Positions 15,923 to 24,542 are shown, counted from the stretch's first letter. The stretch: 55,334 nt of DNA from Burkholderiales bacterium (GCA_019745565.1 JAIESW010000045.1:1-55334); one strand, 5' to 3'. The notes: generated by a model not told the origin, from the letters alone. Made by a program: numbers and translations.

Positions 15923-16798
15923 ATGGGACTGCTGGTGCGCCTGTGTGCGCTCTGGCTGCTCGCGGTAGTAGCCTTCGGCGCTCGCGCGGAAGTACCGGTG
16001 CCGCCGCTCAAGTCACCGGTGACCGACCTCACCGGGACCCTGAGCGCCGCCGACGCCACCGCCCTCGAACAGAAGCTGCTCGCCTTCGAGCAGCGCAAGG
16101 GCAGCCAGATTTTCGTGCTGATCCTGCCCACCACGCAGCCGGAGACCATCGAGCAGTACGCGATCCGTGTGGCCGATACCTGGAAGCCCGGTCGCAAGGG
16201 TGTGGATGACGGCGCGCTTTTGGTGGTCGCGAAGGACGACCGCACGCTCCGCATCGACACCCGCTATGGCCTGGAGGGCGTGCTGAACGATGCGATCTCG
16301 AAGCGCATCGTCGACGACGTCATCGTGCCGCGCTTCAAGGCCGGCGACTTCGCCGGGGGCATCAATGCGGGTGTGGACTGGATGATCAAGCTGGTCGACG
16401 GTGAATCGCTGCCGGCGCCGCAGCCGAAGCGGCCAACGCCCGGCAACGCGGGCAACCTCGAGGCGTTGTTCGTCATCGGCTTCATCCTCGTGATCGTGGT
16501 GGGCGGCATCCTGCGGCAGATCATCGGTCGCGTGCCGGCGGCAGGCATCGTGGGCGGCGTCGCAGGCGTAGCGGCCTGGTTCATCGTCGGCGCGATCGCC
16601 GTGGGCGTGATCGCCGCCGTCGTCGCGTTCGTCTTCTCGCTGGCCGCGGGCAACAGCGGATTGCCGATGCGCGGCGGCCGCGGCGGAGGCTGGGGTGGCG
16701 GATTTCCCGGTGGCGGAGGCGGGTGGAGCAGCGGCGGTGGTTGGGGTGGCGGTGGCGGCGGCATGGGTGGCGGCGGCGGTGCCTCCGGGCGGTGGTGA
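15923..16798 (+). CDS. TPM-domain membrane protein (YgcG-like) with glycine-rich tail
   Basis: 291 residues. Signal peptide about 1-22 (ending ARA), then a TPM domain (about 30-150) with VTDLTGTLSAADATALEQ, the segment KPGRKGVDDGALLVVAKDD and RYGLEGVLND. Two or more hydrophobic segments at about 175-245 precede a tail made almost entirely of Gly, Trp and Ser. The TPM fold is thought to act outside the membrane, with phosphatase-like or chaperone-like roles proposed in other systems. It lies between lemA and a second TPM gene with gaps of 6 and 1 bases, so the three form one operon. Confidence 0.9.
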   Translation: MGLLVRLCALWLLAVVAFGARAEVPVPPLKSPVTDLTGTLSAADATALEQKLLAFEQRKGSQIFVLILPTTQPETIEQYAIRVADTWKPGRKGVDDGALLVVAKDDRTLRIDTRYGLEGVLNDAISKRIVDDVIVPRFKAGDFAGGINAGVDWMIKLVDGESLPAPQPKRPTPGNAGNLEALFVIGFILVIVVGGILRQIIGRVPAAGIVGGVAGVAAWFIVGAIAVGVIAAVVAFVFSLAAGNSGLPMRGGRGGGWGGGFPGGGGGWSSGGGWGGGGGGMGGGGGASGRW

Positions 16799-16799
16799 C

Positions 16800-17297
16800 A
16801 TGGATCTCGGCCGCTTCTTCCGTCACATCTTCACCGGTCGCGCTGCGGTCTTAGCTGCGTTTCCCGCATCCACGCTCGATGCGATCGAGCGTGCCGTGCG
16901 CGAAGCGGAGGCAACCCACTCGGGACAGATCCGCGTGGTGATCGAGGCATCGCTCGACGGTCCGCGACTGTGGGCCAACGAGACTGCCCGCGAGCGCGCG
17001 ATCGAAGTGTTCTCGCTGATGCGGGTGTGGGACACCGAGCACAACAACGGTGTGCTGATCTATCTACTGATGGCCGATCGTGACGTCGAGATCGTGGCCG
17101 ACCGCGGTATCCACGGCCACTGCGGTGCCGAGACTTGGGAGACGGTTTGCCGGGAGATGGAGCGGCATTTCCGCGAAGGGCGTTTCGAAGCCGGTGCGCT
17201 CGCCGGCGTGCGCGCCGTCGGCGCTCATCTGGCGCGGCACTACCCGGGCACCGGTCCGCGGGCGAACGAACTGCCGGATCGGCCCGTGGTGATCTGA
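16800..17297 (+). CDS. Second TPM-domain protein
   Basis: 165 residues from the ATG at 16800, one base after the previous stop; the frame is open upstream only inside the glycine-rich tail. It lacks a signal peptide. The core has EAEATHSGQIRVVIEASLDG, VWDTEHNNGVLIYLLMADRD and VEIVADRGIHGHCG, which match the short TPM (DUF477) proteins that follow LemA-TPM pairs in many proteobacteria. It is probably a cytoplasmic or membrane-associated partner of the preceding protein. Function is unknown. Confidence 0.88.
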   Translation: MDLGRFFRHIFTGRAAVLAAFPASTLDAIERAVREAEATHSGQIRVVIEASLDGPRLWANETARERAIEVFSLMRVWDTEHNNGVLIYLLMADRDVEIVADRGIHGHCGAETWETVCREMERHFREGRFEAGALAGVRAVGAHLARHYPGTGPRANELPDRPVVI

Positions 17298-17351
17298 GAT
17301 GGCAATCTCCGTGATCGCGCGGCGTCCGGCGCAGCGTGGACGCGAAGCATC

Positions 17352-17993
17352 GTGACTGCCCCCGATCTGTTGATCCTCGTGGGCAGTCCGCGGCGGGCAG
17401 GCAACTCCGCGACGCTGGCTGCAGCGGTGCAGCGCGGCGCCGAGGCGGCCGGGATCCGGGTGGCCCTGCGTCATCTCGACGACTACATTTCTTCGTTCCT
17501 GCGAGACTGCCGATCCTGTCGCGGACCCGACGGTGAATGTCGCATTGACGACCGCTTCCGCGAACTGCTGTTCGACGAATTCGTTCCGGCGAAGGGTGTC
17601 GTGTTCGCTTCACCCGTGTACTGGTACGGGTTGTCTGCCCAGACCAAGGCCTTCTTCGATCGGACGTTCTGCTTCTACGCGGCGTCCTCGCCGCATTCGG
17701 CGCGCGTCATCGCGGGCATGTCGGGCAAGCGGATCGGACTGGTGCTCGCCTCCGAAGAGACCTACCCCGGTGCGTCGCTCGGCATCGAGCACCAGATCCA
17801 GGAGTACACGCGCTACACGCACTCGGAACTCGTGGGCATCGTGCGTGGCGTGGGCAACAGCCGCGGCGAGGTGGCGCGCGACCCTGCTGCACCCGTCGTC
17901 GAGGCGGAGCGCTTCGGTCGCGAATTCTTCGAGCGTCGCTACACCGACTACCGGATCGATACGCCTCGCAGCGGCAAGGTGTGGCAGGCGTAG
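17352..17993 (+). CDS. NADPH-dependent FMN reductase / flavodoxin-fold protein
   Basis: 213 residues from a GTG at 17352. The flavin phosphate loop is VGSPRRAGNSATLA, followed by RDCRSCRGPDGEC and FASPVYWYGLSAQTKAFFDR, the standard pattern of the NAD(P)H-dependent FMN-reductase (WrbA/IsiB-like) superfamily. The two Cys pairs near residues 54-63 are common in this subgroup. It reduces FMN or small quinone-like acceptors in the cytoplasm; the true partner is not known. It is followed by a cluster of palindromic repeats. Confidence 0.85.
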   Translation: MTAPDLLILVGSPRRAGNSATLAAAVQRGAEAAGIRVALRHLDDYISSFLRDCRSCRGPDGECRIDDRFRELLFDEFVPAKGVVFASPVYWYGLSAQTKAFFDRTFCFYAASSPHSARVIAGMSGKRIGLVLASEETYPGASLGIEHQIQEYTRYTHSELVGIVRGVGNSRGEVARDPAAPVVEAERFGREFFERRYTDYRIDTPRSGKVWQA

Positions 17994-18003
17994 GTTGGCC
18001 GCG

Positions 18004-18187
18004 GTTTGCCCCCATCCCGACCTTCCCCCACGCTGACGTGCGAGGGAAGGAGAAAGAGGTGACGATCGATGGGGCCGATCGTCGAAGACTGGGTTTGCCC
18101 CCTTCCCAACCTTCCCCCACCGAAGGTGGGGGAAGGGGTGTACATCCCCTCCCTCAGCATGGCTGGGGGAGGGTCAGGGTGGGGGCC
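18004..18187. repeat. Dispersed palindromic repeats, family 1 (composite copy 3)
   Basis: At least three hairpin units sit in a 237-base gap between convergent genes. Each has a lead such as GCCCCCATCCC or GCCCCCTTCCCAACC and arms of C-rich/G-rich sequence, for example around 18110-18136 and 18145-18171. The segment 18066-18083 (GATCGATGGGGCCGATCG) is a further short palindrome. The array matches those at 4706 and 7210 and probably ends or stabilises transcripts from both sides. Confidence 0.75.
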
Positions 18188-18230
18188 TCACGTGGTGCTT
18201 GATCGCGAAGAAGGCATCTTCCCCCGGCCC

Positions 18231-19484
18231 TCACGGGGGAGATTTGCTCCCTGAAGTCGCGTCCTGATCGTGTGCGTGCCGCCGCCAGATCACGGCCATG
18301 GTGCCGGCGAGGAAGAGTCCGAACAGCGCGATGATCGAATCGAGCGACATCTCGATCTTCAGCATCAGGGCGTAGACGCCGAGCATCGCGAGGATGCTGA
18401 GGTTCTCGTTGAAGTTCTGTACGGCGATGGAGTGGCCGGCCCCCATCAGCAGATGGCCCCGGTGCTGCAGCAACGCGTTCATGGGCACGACGAAATAGCC
18501 GCCCATCGCTCCGGCGGCCACCAGCAGCGCGATCGCCAGGCGCCAGTCGGAGACGAACACCATGCCGATCACGAGCACTCCCATGGCGATGCCCACCGGC
18601 AGCACGCGCACGGCATGATCGAGAGCGACGGTCTTGGCGGCCACGACCGAACCGAGTGCGATGCCGACGGCCACGACCGCCGTGAGCTGGGTGGCCTGCT
18701 CGAGCGAGAAGTTGAGCGACAGCGCCGCCCAGGAGAGCACGATGAGGCGCAGCGTCGCGCCGGCGCCCCAGAACAGCGTCGTCACGGCGAGCGATACGTG
18801 GCCGAGCGGATCGCGCCACAGCAGCCGGAAGCTGTGCCAGAAGTCGTGCAGCAGGAAGATCGGGTCGCGTCGCGGCAGCTTGTGGTCGAACGCCACCTTC
18901 GGGATGTAGAGGTTGACCAGCGCCGCCGCGAGGTAGAGCAGGAGGATGAGGAAGATCGCGACCTCGGGCGCCGAGTCGAGGCGCGGAATGTTCTCGAGGA
19001 AGCTGAAGCGGCCCAGCATCCAGTCGGAGAAGCGATCGCCCACCATGATGCCGCCGATGATGGCGCCCAGGATGATCGAGGCGACGGTGAGGCCCTCCAT
19101 CCAGCCGTTGGCCAGCACGAGCTTGTGGGGCGGCAGGAACTCGGTGAGGATCCCGTACTTCGCCGGCGAGTACATGGCCGCCCCGATACCGACGATGCCG
19201 TAGGCGTACAGCGGCTGCAGGCCCGCCAGCATCGCCGCACAGCCGCCGATCTTCACGGCGTTGCTGATGAACATCACGCGCCCCTTGGGCAGCGAATCGG
19301 CGAACGGCCCGACGAACGGCGCGAGCACGATGTAGGCGAACACGAAGAACTGCTGCAGCACCGGCGTATGCCAATCGGCGGCGTGCAATTGCGCCAGCAG
19401 CGCGATGGCAGCGAACAACAGCGCGTTGTCCGCGAGGGCGGAGAGAAACTGCGCCGCGAGGATGGTGTAGAAACCGCGGGTCAT
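18231..19484 (-). CDS. lplT: Lysophospholipid transporter LplT (MFS)
   Basis: 417 residues from the ATG at 19484; the frame is open upstream but non-homologous. About twelve hydrophobic segments. Signatures are FLSALADNALLFAAIALL at the start, MYSPAKYGILTEFLPP and LANGWMEGLTVASIILG, all typical of LplT. The protein flips lysophospholipids, especially 2-acyl-lysophosphatidylethanolamine, across the inner membrane for reacylation by Aas. No aas gene is visible in this window. It is divergent from alr across 175 bases. Confidence 0.88.
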   Translation of the reverse strand: MTRGFYTILAAQFLSALADNALLFAAIALLAQLHAADWHTPVLQQFFVFAYIVLAPFVGPFADSLPKGRVMFISNAVKIGGCAAMLAGLQPLYAYGIVGIGAAMYSPAKYGILTEFLPPHKLVLANGWMEGLTVASIILGAIIGGIMVGDRFSDWMLGRFSFLENIPRLDSAPEVAIFLILLLYLAAALVNLYIPKVAFDHKLPRRDPIFLLHDFWHSFRLLWRDPLGHVSLAVTTLFWGAGATLRLIVLSWAALSLNFSLEQATQLTAVVAVGIALGSVVAAKTVALDHAVRVLPVGIAMGVLVIGMVFVSDWRLAIALLVAAGAMGGYFVVPMNALLQHRGHLLMGAGHSIAVQNFNENLSILAMLGVYALMLKIEMSLDSIIALFGLFLAGTMAVIWRRHAHDQDATSGSKSPP

Positions 19485-19659
19485 TCGTCCGTCGTGACGG
19501 TGTTCTGCATCGTGTCGTGGCGCGTCGCGGCGATGCGCGGGCGCAGGCTTTATACCATGAATGTACGCAGCCACAGACCATCGATCCGGCGATGCGTTCG
19601 CAGTGCCGGCCACGTTAGAATCGGTTCGATGCACGACCTAGCGCGCTGCCGGTAACGCC

Positions 19660-20745
19660 ATGTCCCGCCCGATCCGCGCCACCGTCGAACTCGCCGCCTT
19701 CGCGCACAACCTCGCGGTGGCTCGACGCCATGCAGGCACGGCGCGGATTCTCGCCGTGCTCAAGGCCAATGCCTACGGCCATGGCCTCGATCGGTTGCTG
19801 CCGGCAGCACGGTCGGCCGACGGACTCGGCGTGCTCGAGATGGAGGCCGCGGCGCGGCTGCGCGACCGGGGCTACGAGGGGACGATCGTGTTGCTCGAGG
19901 GGTGCTTCGACGCGCGCGAGATCGCGGACGCATTGAGGCTCGGGGTAACTCCGGTCGTGCACGGCGCCGATCAGCTCGAGTCGCTGCTCGGCCAGCGCAT
20001 CGAGCGGCCCATCGATGTCTGGCTCAAGTTGAACACCGGCATGAACCGTCTGGGCTTCCGGCTGGCCGAGTTCAGGCAAGCCCGCCGGCGCCTCGAAGCA
20101 TCGGGCAGCATCAGGGCCGTCACCCCGATGACCCATTTCGCGAATGCGGACGACGGCCGCGGTGTCGCGGAGCAGCTCGCCGTCGTGAAGGCTGCGGGGG
20201 ACGGGCCATGGTCCCTCGCCAACTCCGCGGCGCTCGTGCGCTACCCCGATTCCCGCGCTGCCTGGGTGCGCCCCGGCATTCTTCTATATGGAGCGACGCC
20301 GTTCGCCGATGAGAGCGCGGCAGCGCTCGGACTGCAGCCGGTCATGACCCTCCGCTCCAGGGTGATCGCGGTGCAGACGCTGACTGCCGGCGAGGCGGTC
20401 GGCTATGGCTGGGCTTTCCGAGCCGAGCGGGCGATGCGGATCGGCATCGTCGCGTGCGGCTATGCCGACGGCTATCCGCGGCTTGCGCCGACCGGAACAC
20501 CCGTGGCGGTGGCCGGTGTTCGCACGCGCACGCTGGGTCGGGTATCTATGGACATGCTGACCGTGGATCTCACCGCAGTCCCGGCTGCCGGGGTCGGTGC
20601 GGAGGTCGAGTTGTGGGGGGCGACGATTCCGGTGGACGAAGTGGCCGCCGCGGCCGGCACCGTAGGCTACGAACTGCTCTGCGCCTTGGCGCCGCGCGTG
20701 CCCGTGGACGTACGGGACAGTGGTGATTCGCCGGCGGCCGACTGA
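19660..20745 (+). CDS. alr: Alanine racemase
   Basis: 361 residues. The pyridoxal phosphate lysine is K35 in AVLKANAYGHG, and the second catalytic base is the tyrosine in AVGYGW. The stretches KLNTGMNRLGF, WVRPGILLYGA and CGYADGYPR are family signatures. It converts L-alanine to D-alanine for peptidoglycan in the cytoplasm. A TAGAAT at 19616-19621 is a possible -10 element. The 3' 79 bases overlap the oppositely oriented metallopeptidase-like gene. Confidence 0.95.
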   Translation: MSRPIRATVELAAFAHNLAVARRHAGTARILAVLKANAYGHGLDRLLPAARSADGLGVLEMEAAARLRDRGYEGTIVLLEGCFDAREIADALRLGVTPVVHGADQLESLLGQRIERPIDVWLKLNTGMNRLGFRLAEFRQARRRLEASGSIRAVTPMTHFANADDGRGVAEQLAVVKAAGDGPWSLANSAALVRYPDSRAAWVRPGILLYGATPFADESAAALGLQPVMTLRSRVIAVQTLTAGEAVGYGWAFRAERAMRIGIVACGYADGYPRLAPTGTPVAVAGVRTRTLGRVSMDMLTVDLTAVPAAGVGAEVELWGATIPVDEVAAAAGTVGYELLCALAPRVPVDVRDSGDSPAAD

Positions 20746-21254
20746 CCCTTCTTCGGCGGCGGGGGGCCGGCGAGCTGCACCAGGAGATGCGACTCGCGCT
20801 TGTAGAAGCCCTCCGTGTGGAAAGTCTCGGGCAGCTTGTACAGCTCGTAGTCGAGGTGGTGGCACAACTCGTGGAGCACGGTCCGCAGAAACGTGCGCGG
20901 CGCCACCACCTTCTGTTTCTGAGCGGTGCGCATCCAGACCTCCACCACGGCGCGGTTGCCCTCGTCCTCCGGCAGATACATCCCGTGCAACTCGCCCCAG
21001 TCGCCGCTGGGGCGGGTGGCGTAGACCTTCACGCGCAGCGACGGCACCTTGAACCGCATGGTGAGGTCGTCCAGCAGCTGCTGGCAGGCGCGCTGCACCG
21101 CGGTCTCCCGGTCGGCTTCGAGTCCGGCGGCGATGGCGGCGATGACCGATCCCGTGTCCGGCCCAGGCGGCAGCGGCAGTTCGACGATGGCGTCGCTGCG
21201 GTCGTAGATGCGGCGGCGGCTCGCAGGGAGACGGTCGTAGTAGGCGAAGGGCAA
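20667..21254 (-). CDS. Putative zinc metallopeptidase-like protein (HELCHH)
   Basis: 195 residues from a TTG at 21254, chosen because GGAG sits six bases ahead and the protein-like sequence begins there (LPFAYYDRLPASRRRIYDRS). The key motif is LHELCHHLDY at about residue 143, an HExxH zinc site, with a downstream glutamate in FHTEGFYKRE that could be the third ligand. The fold resembles SprT/zincin-like hypothetical proteins. No signal peptide. The C-terminus (Ser/Thr/Gly-rich) runs 79 bases into the 3' end of alr on the other strand. Substrate and role are unknown. Confidence 0.75.
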   Translation of the reverse strand: MPFAYYDRLPASRRRIYDRSDAIVELPLPPGPDTGSVIAAIAAGLEADRETAVQRACQQLLDDLTMRFKVPSLRVKVYATRPSGDWGELHGMYLPEDEGNRAVVEVWMRTAQKQKVVAPRTFLRTVLHELCHHLDYELYKLPETFHTEGFYKRESHLLVQLAGPPPPKKGQSAAGESPLSRTSTGTRGAKAQSSS

Positions 21255-21332
21255 CGCAGACTCCGTCGTGCGGCGACGATGCAGTGTGCCGCGGCGCCTG
21301 CGGCCTGTGAAGGCGCAATGCGATAATCGGGC

Positions 21333-22694
21333 GTGGCCAAGCCCAAGACCATCTACACCTGCACCGAGTGCGGCGGCGAATCCCTCAAGTGGCAGGGCCA
21401 ATGCCCGCACTGCGGACTCTGGAACACCCTGGTCGAAGGCGTGGCCGACAAGGCGCCGGCACGCTATCAGGGTCTCGCGGAAGCGAGCAAGGTGGCGCGG
21501 CTGGCGGAAGTGAGCGCGGAAGAGGCGCCGCGCCGCTCCACCGGCATCTCCGAACTCGATCGCGTCCTGGGGGGCGGACTGGTGCAGGGGGCGGTCGTGC
21601 TGTTGGGCGGCGATCCGGGCATCGGCAAGTCGACGCTGCTGCTCCAGGCGCTGACCGCCATGGCGCACGACGGCAAGGCGCTCTACGTGAGCGGTGAGGA
21701 ATCGGCGCAGCAGGTGGCGCTGCGCACGCGCCGGTTGGCTCTGGCCGCGGGCGATCTCGACATGCTGGCCGAGATTCAGCTCGAACGCATCTTGTCGACC
21801 TTGGAGGCGCGCAAGCCGGACGTGGCGGTGATCGATTCGATCCAGACCGTCTACTCCGAGACGCTGCAATCCGCCCCCGGCAGCGTGGCGCAGGTGCGCG
21901 AGTGCGCTGCGCAACTCACGCGCTTCGCGAAGTCGAGCGGCACCGCGCTGCTGCTGGTCGGGCACGTCACCAAGGAAGGCGCGCTGGCCGGGCCGCGCGT
22001 GCTGGAACACATGGTGGACTGCGTGCTGTACTTCGAAGGCGACACCCATTCGAGTTTCCGGCTCGTGCGCGCTATCAAGAACCGCTTCGGCGCGGTCAAC
22101 GAGCTGGGCGTGTTCGCGATGACCGACAAGGGGTTGAAGGGCGTTTCCAACCCTTCGGCCCTGTTCCTGTCGCAGCATGGCGGCGAGGTGCCGGGCTCGT
22201 GCGTGATGGTCACGCAGGAAGGCTCGCGGCCGCTGCTGGTGGAAGTGCAGGCGTTGGTGGACGAGGCCCATGCGCCGAACCCGCGCCGGTTGTCGGTGGG
22301 ACTCGAGCAGAACCGGCTCGCGATGCTGCTCGCCGTGCTGCACCGGCATGCCGGCATCGCGGCCTTCGATCAGGACGTCTTCGTGAACGCGGTGGGGGGC
22401 GTGAAGATCGACGAGCCGGCGGCGGACCTGCCGGTGCTGCTCGCCATCGTTTCGTCGCTGCGTGGCAAGCCCTTGCCCGGAAAGCTCGTCGCCTTCGGGG
22501 AGATCGGTCTCGCGGGCGAAGTGCGCCCGGTGCAGCGTGGTCAGGAGCGGCTCAAGGAAGCCGCGAAGCTCGGCTTCACACGCGCGATCGTGCCGAAGGC
22601 GAACGCGCCGAAGGTATCGATCGACGGAATCGAGGTGATCCCGGTGGACCGCGTCGAGCAGGCGGTGGCGGCACTGCGGGGCGGTGAGATCTGA
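21333..22694 (+). CDS. radA: DNA repair protein RadA
   Basis: 453 residues from a GTG at 21333. An N-terminal four-cysteine zinc finger (CTECGG and CPHCG) is followed by a RecA-like ATPase with Walker A GGDPGIGKSTLLLQ, the RadA-specific KNRFG motif (residues about 248-252), and a C-terminal Lon-protease-like domain. RadA drives branch migration in recombination. Length matches the E. coli protein (460). It is divergent from the metallopeptidase-like gene, with starts 78 bases apart. Confidence 0.95.
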   Translation: MAKPKTIYTCTECGGESLKWQGQCPHCGLWNTLVEGVADKAPARYQGLAEASKVARLAEVSAEEAPRRSTGISELDRVLGGGLVQGAVVLLGGDPGIGKSTLLLQALTAMAHDGKALYVSGEESAQQVALRTRRLALAAGDLDMLAEIQLERILSTLEARKPDVAVIDSIQTVYSETLQSAPGSVAQVRECAAQLTRFAKSSGTALLLVGHVTKEGALAGPRVLEHMVDCVLYFEGDTHSSFRLVRAIKNRFGAVNELGVFAMTDKGLKGVSNPSALFLSQHGGEVPGSCVMVTQEGSRPLLVEVQALVDEAHAPNPRRLSVGLEQNRLAMLLAVLHRHAGIAAFDQDVFVNAVGGVKIDEPAADLPVLLAIVSSLRGKPLPGKLVAFGEIGLAGEVRPVQRGQERLKEAAKLGFTRAIVPKANAPKVSIDGIEVIPVDRVEQAVAALRGGEI

Positions 22695-22786
22695 GCGATC
22701 TCAGCCACCGCGATCAGGCAGCGCCCGGCGAACTTGGGCCACACGGCCCCTCGGTGCTACCAGGGAGCTGGGTGGCGCTGAAGACT

Positions 22787-24046
22787 TTAGTGCAGCAGCA
22801 GCCAGACCGCGACGCTGGCCGAAGCCGCTGCCAGCGCCCACAGCCAGGGCGCCACATGGGTGGATCGCGTCGGCTGCACGACCGGAGACCGGGTACGGCT
22901 CGGTACAGCGTCGACGGACGCCTTGGTGGCCTTGGTCTTCGCGTCGAATTCGCTTGCCAGGCCTGACAGGGCGGCGAGCCGCAGCGTCGCCGCGCTCGAA
23001 TCGAACGACTCCGAGACGGAGAAGCTGGGTGTCGTCGTCACTGCCTTGATCGGGATCTCTTCGGTGGTGTCGTCGCCACCGCCGGTCACCTTCGCGAGCT
23101 TGTCTTCGGTCCGCGTTCCGACTGCCTGGGTGTCGGCCGCCTGCCGGGCGGATTCGCGCAGGCGCGCGAGCATGCGCTTCTCCAGATCGCCCGAGTTGCC
23201 TGCGATGAGGCTCGCACGCAGATCGTCGGCGAGCTCGCGGGCGCTCTGATAGCGCGCTTCGGGCACCTTGGCGAGCGCCTTCGCGACGATGTAGTCGAGG
23301 ATCTTGGGCAGGCCCGCCTTGATGCTGCTCGGTGCGGGTGCCGTGGCGTTCATGGTCTGGTACATCACGCCGTGCACGGTGTCGGCCTGGAACGGCGCCT
23401 GGCCGGTGAGCATTTCGTACAACACCACGCCGAGCGAGAAGATGTCGCTGCGCTGGTCGGCCCGCTTCCCGGCGACCTGCTCCGGCGACATGTACCGGGG
23501 CGAACCGAGGATCATCCCGGTCATGGTCTTCAGTTCCGAACTGCGCATGCGCGCGATGCCGAAGTCGGTGATCTTCGCGATGCCGTCGCGGTTCAGCATG
23601 ATGTTGGTCGGCTTGATGTCGCGATGGATCACGCCGCGGCCATGGGCATAGGTGAGGCCCTCGGCCACCTGGGCGGCGATGTTCACCGCTTCATCCAGCG
23701 CGAGGCAACCGCGCTCGGAGAGGATGGAGCGCAGCTCGCGCCCTTCGAGGTACTCCATCGCCATGTAGGCGAGCCGGTCGGTCTTGCCGATGTCGTAGAT
23801 GACGACGATGTTGGGATGGGAGAGCCCGCCGGCGGCCTTGGCTTCCTGATAGAAGCGTGCCTCGTATTCGGCCAGGTCTTCCTTGGGCAGGTTCAGGTTG
23901 ACCGTCTTGATGGCCACGAGGCGGTCGAGCAGCGGGTCGTGCGCCTTGAACACCGTGCCCATGGCGCCTTCGCCGAGGCGCACCAGCACTTCGTACCGGC
24001 CGAGGTGCGTGGCCTTCGCTTCCGGCAGAGCCTGCGCGGTGCTCAC
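22787..24046 (-). CDS. Serine/threonine protein kinase, membrane-anchored
   Basis: 419 residues. A canonical Hanks-type kinase domain covers about residues 17-285: glycine loop LGEGAMGTVFKA, Lys47 (VAIK), HRDIKPTNIM, DFG, and PRYMSPEQ. All catalytic residues are present. A juxtamembrane region rich in Thr and Ser (about 290-395) carries possible autophosphorylation sites, and a single hydrophobic segment near 398-418 ends the protein with almost no extracytoplasmic tail. It is the last gene of a three-gene operon; its ATG overlaps the lipoprotein stop by four bases. It should be active, unlike the altered kinase domain near 1.7 kb. Substrates are unknown; the cyclase encoded upstream is an obvious candidate partner. 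Confidence 0.93.
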   Translation of the reverse strand: MSTAQALPEAKATHLGRYEVLVRLGEGAMGTVFKAHDPLLDRLVAIKTVNLNLPKEDLAEYEARFYQEAKAAGGLSHPNIVVIYDIGKTDRLAYMAMEYLEGRELRSILSERGCLALDEAVNIAAQVAEGLTYAHGRGVIHRDIKPTNIMLNRDGIAKITDFGIARMRSSELKTMTGMILGSPRYMSPEQVAGKRADQRSDIFSLGVVLYEMLTGQAPFQADTVHGVMYQTMNATAPAPSSIKAGLPKILDYIVAKALAKVPEARYQSARELADDLRASLIAGNSGDLEKRMLARLRESARQAADTQAVGTRTEDKLAKVTGGGDDTTEEIPIKAVTTTPSFSVSESFDSSAATLRLAALSGLASEFDAKTKATKASVDAVPSRTRSPVVQPTRSTHVAPWLWALAAASASVAVWLLLH

Positions 24047-24537
24047 GGCGCCCGCTCCTTCACGCTGCGGAAGACGGGACCCCAGATCGGATGGCCGGAC
24101 TCGGCGGCCGTCAGGTCGAAGCGCGGATCGATCTCGATCGCCTGGCGGAATTCATCGCGGCACTGGATCTCGCGGTTGGACGCGCAGTTGATGAACGCAA
24201 GGTACTTGTGGGCCGTCACGCGGTCGGTCTTGGAGCGCAGCCCGTCGTCCAGGGCAGTCTTGATCTTGCGGCCGGCCTGGCGGTAATTGCCGTCCTCGTA
24301 GTCGCGCAGCCCGTCCTCGAGCAACCCCTTGCCGGCATCGCCGGTCAGGTAAGGCTTGGGGAAGTCCTTGAACGGCCCGCTGGCGCAGCCCGCTGCGAGC
24401 GTCACGAGCACGGCGAGACCCAGGCGGACGAGGAGGCGGGACAGGGTGGGCGCAAACCACCTCGATGCCCGGGGGGAGGTGGCTGGTGCGCCCCGGCGGC
24501 GCCGGCCGCTGATCCATCGTGGCAGCAGGTCTCTCAC
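24043..24537 (-). CDS. Small helical-repeat (TPR-like) lipoprotein
   Basis: About 164 residues from a GTG at 24537. A lipobox LAAGC follows a hydrophobic run (LVRLGLAVLVTLAAGC), preceded by an unusually long Arg/Pro-rich N-region. The mature part (about 110 residues) includes GLLEDGLRDYEDGNYRQAGR and HKYLAFINCASNREIQCRDE, TPR-like helices, and ends with GHPIWGPVFRSVK. That ending recalls the lipoproteins annotated TssQ with type VI secretion loci, but no secretion genes are present. It sits between cyclase and kinase genes: its start region abuts the cyclase stop and its stop overlaps the kinase ATG. The N-region lies in a copy of a dispersed repeat (24486-24519), so the start is uncertain. 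Confidence 0.75.
   Translation of the reverse strand: MRDLLPRWISGRRRRGAPATSPRASRWFAPTLSRLLVRLGLAVLVTLAAGCASGPFKDFPKPYLTGDAGKGLLEDGLRDYEDGNYRQAGRKIKTALDDGLRSKTDRVTAHKYLAFINCASNREIQCRDEFRQAIEIDPRFDLTAAESGHPIWGPVFRSVKERAP
24486..24519. repeat. Partial copy of dispersed repeat family 2 inside a coding start
   Basis: These 34 bases match 14441-14474 at 30 positions, both including GCGCCGGCCGCTG. Here they lie within the presumed N-terminal coding part of the lipoprotein gene. Confidence 0.6.
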
Positions 24538-24542
24538 TATCA

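Noticed and set aside
16680..16795. Glycine-codon-rich stretch as a tandem DNA repeat
   Set aside because: It is the in-frame Gly/Trp/Ser tail of the TPM protein, a normal feature of that family, with no exact repeat unit.
18004..18187. CRISPR array
   Set aside because: The units are palindromic hairpins of unequal length with no regular spacers and no cas genes.
24043..24537. Evidence of a type VI secretion locus from the TssQ-like lipoprotein ending
   Set aside because: No Tss structural genes are present. The similarity is limited to a short C-terminal motif in a small helical lipoprotein.
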